Shown here piece by piece: positions 60,401 to 64,000 of a DNA stretch of 64,000 nucleotides (position 1 is its first letter; each line of letters starts with the position of its first letter). Under the pieces are notes generated by a model. The model did not search any database, was not told the origin of the DNA, and worked only from the letters and a program-made list of their open reading frames with translations. A program made the position numbers and the translations under genes. Location of the stretch: the NCBI RefSeq assembly GCF_004027225.2, contig NC_044278.2, positions 2,294,001-2,358,000 on the forward strand. The letters run 5' to 3'. The DNA comes from Strigops habroptila. Its lineage: Eukaryota; Chordata; Aves; Psittaciformes; Psittacidae.

Positions 60401-63400
60401 ACAGAATATCCTAATTTTTCACAGCATAATCAGCCTGTTTGTAGCCCCAGATAAAAATAAATTACCTCACCCTTACCATACACTTGACACGTATTTATTG
60501 CAGCATTCTCTATCAGCAATTGCCATACCTACCTGAGCTAGCTTCTCACACATTACCCTAAAATGTGAAGGGGAGTGTTAATGAGAAAGGGCAGTCAAAG
60601 CAGGGCCTCAGGAGCTGGATCTTCATGCCAGTTGTTGAATGCCACCAGTGCTGGATCTTGCCTTGTGCAAGCCCCTTACTCCCACTTTCTGCTGCAATTT
60701 ACCCACCTAGGTAGCATGCCCAATGGGAAGTTTGTGCTAGACATCTTGATGGGAAACGCATGACAGGAAAGGATGACTTTGTAATTCTTCAGTGGTAGAA
60801 AACAGTTCAACAGTGTTAAATCGAATACTAAATGCCAAAAAAGAAATTTATTTTGACCTGCAGAAGGAGAAAGAAGAACAATTCCAGTGACTTCAGAAGG
60901 AAAGCTGTCAGCATGAGCTCAGTTTTGAAAAACTGGAGAACATGACTATAGACCTGCTGCTTATTCATTCTCAGAGCCAAAGTTTACAAGATGTTATAAT
61001 GGAAGCCGACAATTTTTCAGTTCCTGTTTGCTGCAGCTGTTTTCGCTATGTCCTGAGTTGTTTGGTGCAAAGTCTAAATTGGTCTTGAGAAACAGGATTA
61101 ACCTTTCCAATCACATTTAAGGTGAAATTGCTTAACTACAGCACACAATGTCATGCTGTAGATAATCCATGTGCTTGATTAATGCTGTTATAATCAATTG
61201 CTGTCTGGAAGTGACTCCTTCCCATCGCACTCTTCACAAAAAGAGCAGATGGTATTTAAAAGGTTATGGCAAGAGGGCATTTCAGAGGTCAAATAGAACA
61301 TCGATCAAGTGGGCAGAAAAATTGCTTTTTTCCTTCCCCTTCTTATCCTCACAATCCATGAGGGAATGTGGCCTGTGAATTATAGTTTGATCTATAGTTC
61401 AAGCACCAAAATGTTTTCTTGTTTCAAATTTCTATGTTGTTTTGGGTAATGAACCTGGAAATTGGATTCCTTTTGTGCCAATAAAAAATTGTGCCCAACA
61501 CATGTATCTCAGCAACGTAATTCTTAGACCCACAGAGATTTGCTTGCTACTGCCTTGGCACTTTAAATAAAGGCTGTACTAATATCCGCAAGGTCCTTAG
61601 ATCAATTGGTAGCAAAGATAATAAGTCTGTAAAATTTCTGTGCTCTTTTATAGAAACCAATAAAAAATGATATTGTGTGACTTACTCTCATTATTTTCCC
61701 TGTACATAGTTGGTTACCATTCTGCATTAGAGTCCAAGGAAAGCTGTTCTCACCTGGAGTGAAGGGGACAGAGAGACTACACGTACTAATGCAATCTCCA
61801 AAATCAGAAATCAGGGATTTGCTACTGTGCAATACATAAAATATAGCAGTAGCCTTTTTCCTCCTCTTTCCATCTCGTCATGCTAATCACACAGTATGTG
61901 ACCAATAGAAACAGAAGAGTAAAATTGTTTATGTTTTCTATTAATTTTTTAAGTTTTATTAATGAAAATGCAATGTTTTCATATTGGTTTGGAGACGAAT
62001 ATTGTCATCTTTACTGCCTAATAGAAGTGTATTTTTTTTGTTATATAGGTTATTGTAACAAGTGAAGTACTCATCCTGAGTAGGTCTCTAAAGTAGGCTT
62101 TCATCTGGGAAGTAAAAAGTGAAAATACCATAATCCTGCTTTGTGATCATAACTAGGATTAATCAGCAAAGATATTTTTCAGCATTGTAACTTACATTTA
62201 AGGGCCTGAGCTCACTAAATCTGTCTTATCTGAACAGTTCTCATTCACTCCATGTAAGCAGCTACACAGGAGCCTCAGGAGGTGTTAATGAGGCAGAGGT
62301 TTATCTTTATTCAGGTACAATTAATACCTGCCATATATTGCTCTAAGTATGAACCTTTGAAAGACGGACAAATGCAAAGCTTGATGAAACCACACTAACT
62401 AATCCTATTAAAGCGACTTCTGGGTGTCTTGCCGTCTAGGGGTGCTATCACCAAACTGGTGGGGCATTTTAAACAGTCCTAATATACACAGCCATCTAAA
62501 ACACACTGATAGACCTTTCAGTATCAGTTTTGAAGTTTAATTTCTTTTGATTTATTTTGAAAGAAGTCTATAAGGTACTTCAACTAAGTAATGACTGTCA
62601 GCATTGTATATGAAACACACACACAAATACAAATGTATATCCCATGATTTTTTCCTTGATGTACCTGCTAACAGAAAGTCTTTCCATATGGGTGAGGTAT
62701 TCTGTTTCACCACTTGACTACAGGTTCTTAAAAGGTAGCATATGACAAAAAGATGTTAATATGGGCATTTGCATAGTTATGAACGAGGAGTTAGGAGAGT
62801 TTTATTTCTAGCATTAACTTTAAAACACCCAGATTTCTCAGAAAGAGCGACTCTTGGGGAGTAGCTGCACCCAAGTCATTCTGCATGGGAATTCCTGAGG
62901 CAGGAGATGGTATTGGCCCTTAGCAGACAGTTAACGTCAATTGTGTTGTTATTACTAGGACACAAGTTATTAGAACTGCCATATTAAATACAAACTGGTA
63001 AATGAAAGTCTTTACTACTAGTCTGAAGGCAAAAAAGCTGTGAAAATAATGCTAGATATATTGATAGCATCCTAGAATTTTTCATAGTGTTTAATGTATG
63101 TATTTCATCACTAATCTTTTAGAAATGTTGAAACTAAATCTTTTGTCTTCTATCGTGCGTCCATATTGATCTTCTGAAGCATTGCTTGTAATGGAGAGGT
63201 ATTATTCATTATATCTGGAAGTTGTTTGAGGAGAGAAGAAAACAATGCAGCATGGTTTCAAGAGAGAGAAAAAATCAATTTATATAGAGGAAAAATAGAT
63301 AAGATGTGCTTCTTCAACTTTCTTTTTTTCTTTTTCAGGGTTTTTGTTCACTGAAGAGACTAGGGATAACTTCAGATAAATTGACAGTCTATAAAGTAAG

Positions 63401-64000
63401 CTAATTGGTAGGGTCAAAGCCATCTAGCTTTTAACAATAGAGGTGTCTATAAACATAAATGTGTCGTTTCAGCTCTTTTTTCCCTTTTTCTTTTTTTATG
63501 CTTAATTTCATACTTTTCACCCCAATTTTATAGAAACTTAAGTAATCAAGTAATCAACTTTAGAATCAAGTAATATAATTGTGTGGGTGACTGTGACCTG
63601 ATTTTTTAAAAACTATTGCAAATTAATATTGACTAGTCCTTTGAATGCCAGATGTGGAACAAGAACTATATATACCATCAAAAAAAAAGGAACTTAGAGA
63701 AACCATTAAGGGGATTTTTCTTAACCAGCTTTCTTCTAACTAAACCTATCATATGTATGCATGCTTCCCATCACTCTCCCTGCTCTGTCACTTTCGAAGC
63801 CGTAGCTCCCTCTTACCTTTCATAACCACTCACAATCAATCCTACATGTGTTTTTTTTCTTTATAGTATAAGAGTATGCAAAGGTTTTCTTTTCTGATGT
63901 TTCCTATTCCTGATCTTAGACACAGTATCAATCATCAGGGCCATCGCATATATCTGCCAGGTGATCACTCTTCTGCACCCTCTGAGTATTTCTTTGGACC
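60401..64000. other. Unique AT-rich noncoding DNA to the window end
   Basis: No gene, RNA gene or mobile element recognised. An 8-bp hairpin (CTACAGCA 61136-61143, TGCTGTAG 61154-61161) sits in an otherwise plain stretch. Frames are all below 77 codons. The sequence runs off the end of the window without a feature. Confidence 0.55.

Overview
The window looks like noncoding DNA from a bird, most likely a neoavian and probably a songbird. Three things point there. Six fragments of the CR1 LINE carry the avian 3' end, with its 8-bp ATTCTATG-type repeats. Two solo long terminal repeats (LTRs) belong to a TGTCCTGG...CA family that I recall as widespread in passerine genomes; the family name is from memory and was not searched. 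The rest is AT-rich single-copy sequence. I found no host protein-coding gene, no exon I could recognise, no tRNA, rRNA or snoRNA, and nothing bacterial (no operons, no CRISPR array). The window is best read as a gene desert or the inside of a very large intron.

Layout. 1-3970: unique AT-rich DNA with one GC-rich island at about 3060-3290. 3971-4609: solo LTR 1, flanked by a perfect 5-bp duplication (GAGGT). 4615-10288: unique DNA. 10289-10880: CR1, minus strand. 10881-17385: unique DNA with two adjacent hairpins (12721-12775) and a stretch resembling conserved noncoding DNA (16860-17190). 17386-17718: CR1, minus strand, still reading as the C-terminal end of ORF2. 17719-28919: unique DNA, including a stretch dense in TAAT/ATTA motifs at 18450-18960. 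28925-29492: solo LTR 2 of the same family and orientation, with a 5-bp duplication (CTTGT). 32488-32970: a 483-base purine tract with one pyrimidine, built of GGAGA, GGGAAA, GGGGAA and GGAAA blocks. 37473-37844 and 47587-48135: CR1, minus strand. 39246-39308 and 53245-53420: CR1 3' ends, plus strand. The remainder, to 64000, is unique DNA with short palindromes, poly-A/T tracts and a few more stretches that look constrained.

Function. No genes work together here. What activity there is would be cis-regulatory (the candidate enhancers, inferred from motif density only), structural (the purine tract, the G-run block and the palindromes) or historical (retroelement insertions). The many open reading frames of 60-150 codons are chance frames, repeat-derived frames or low-complexity frames. 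I saw no evidence of a new biological system. The best leads are the composite purine tract and the candidate constrained elements.
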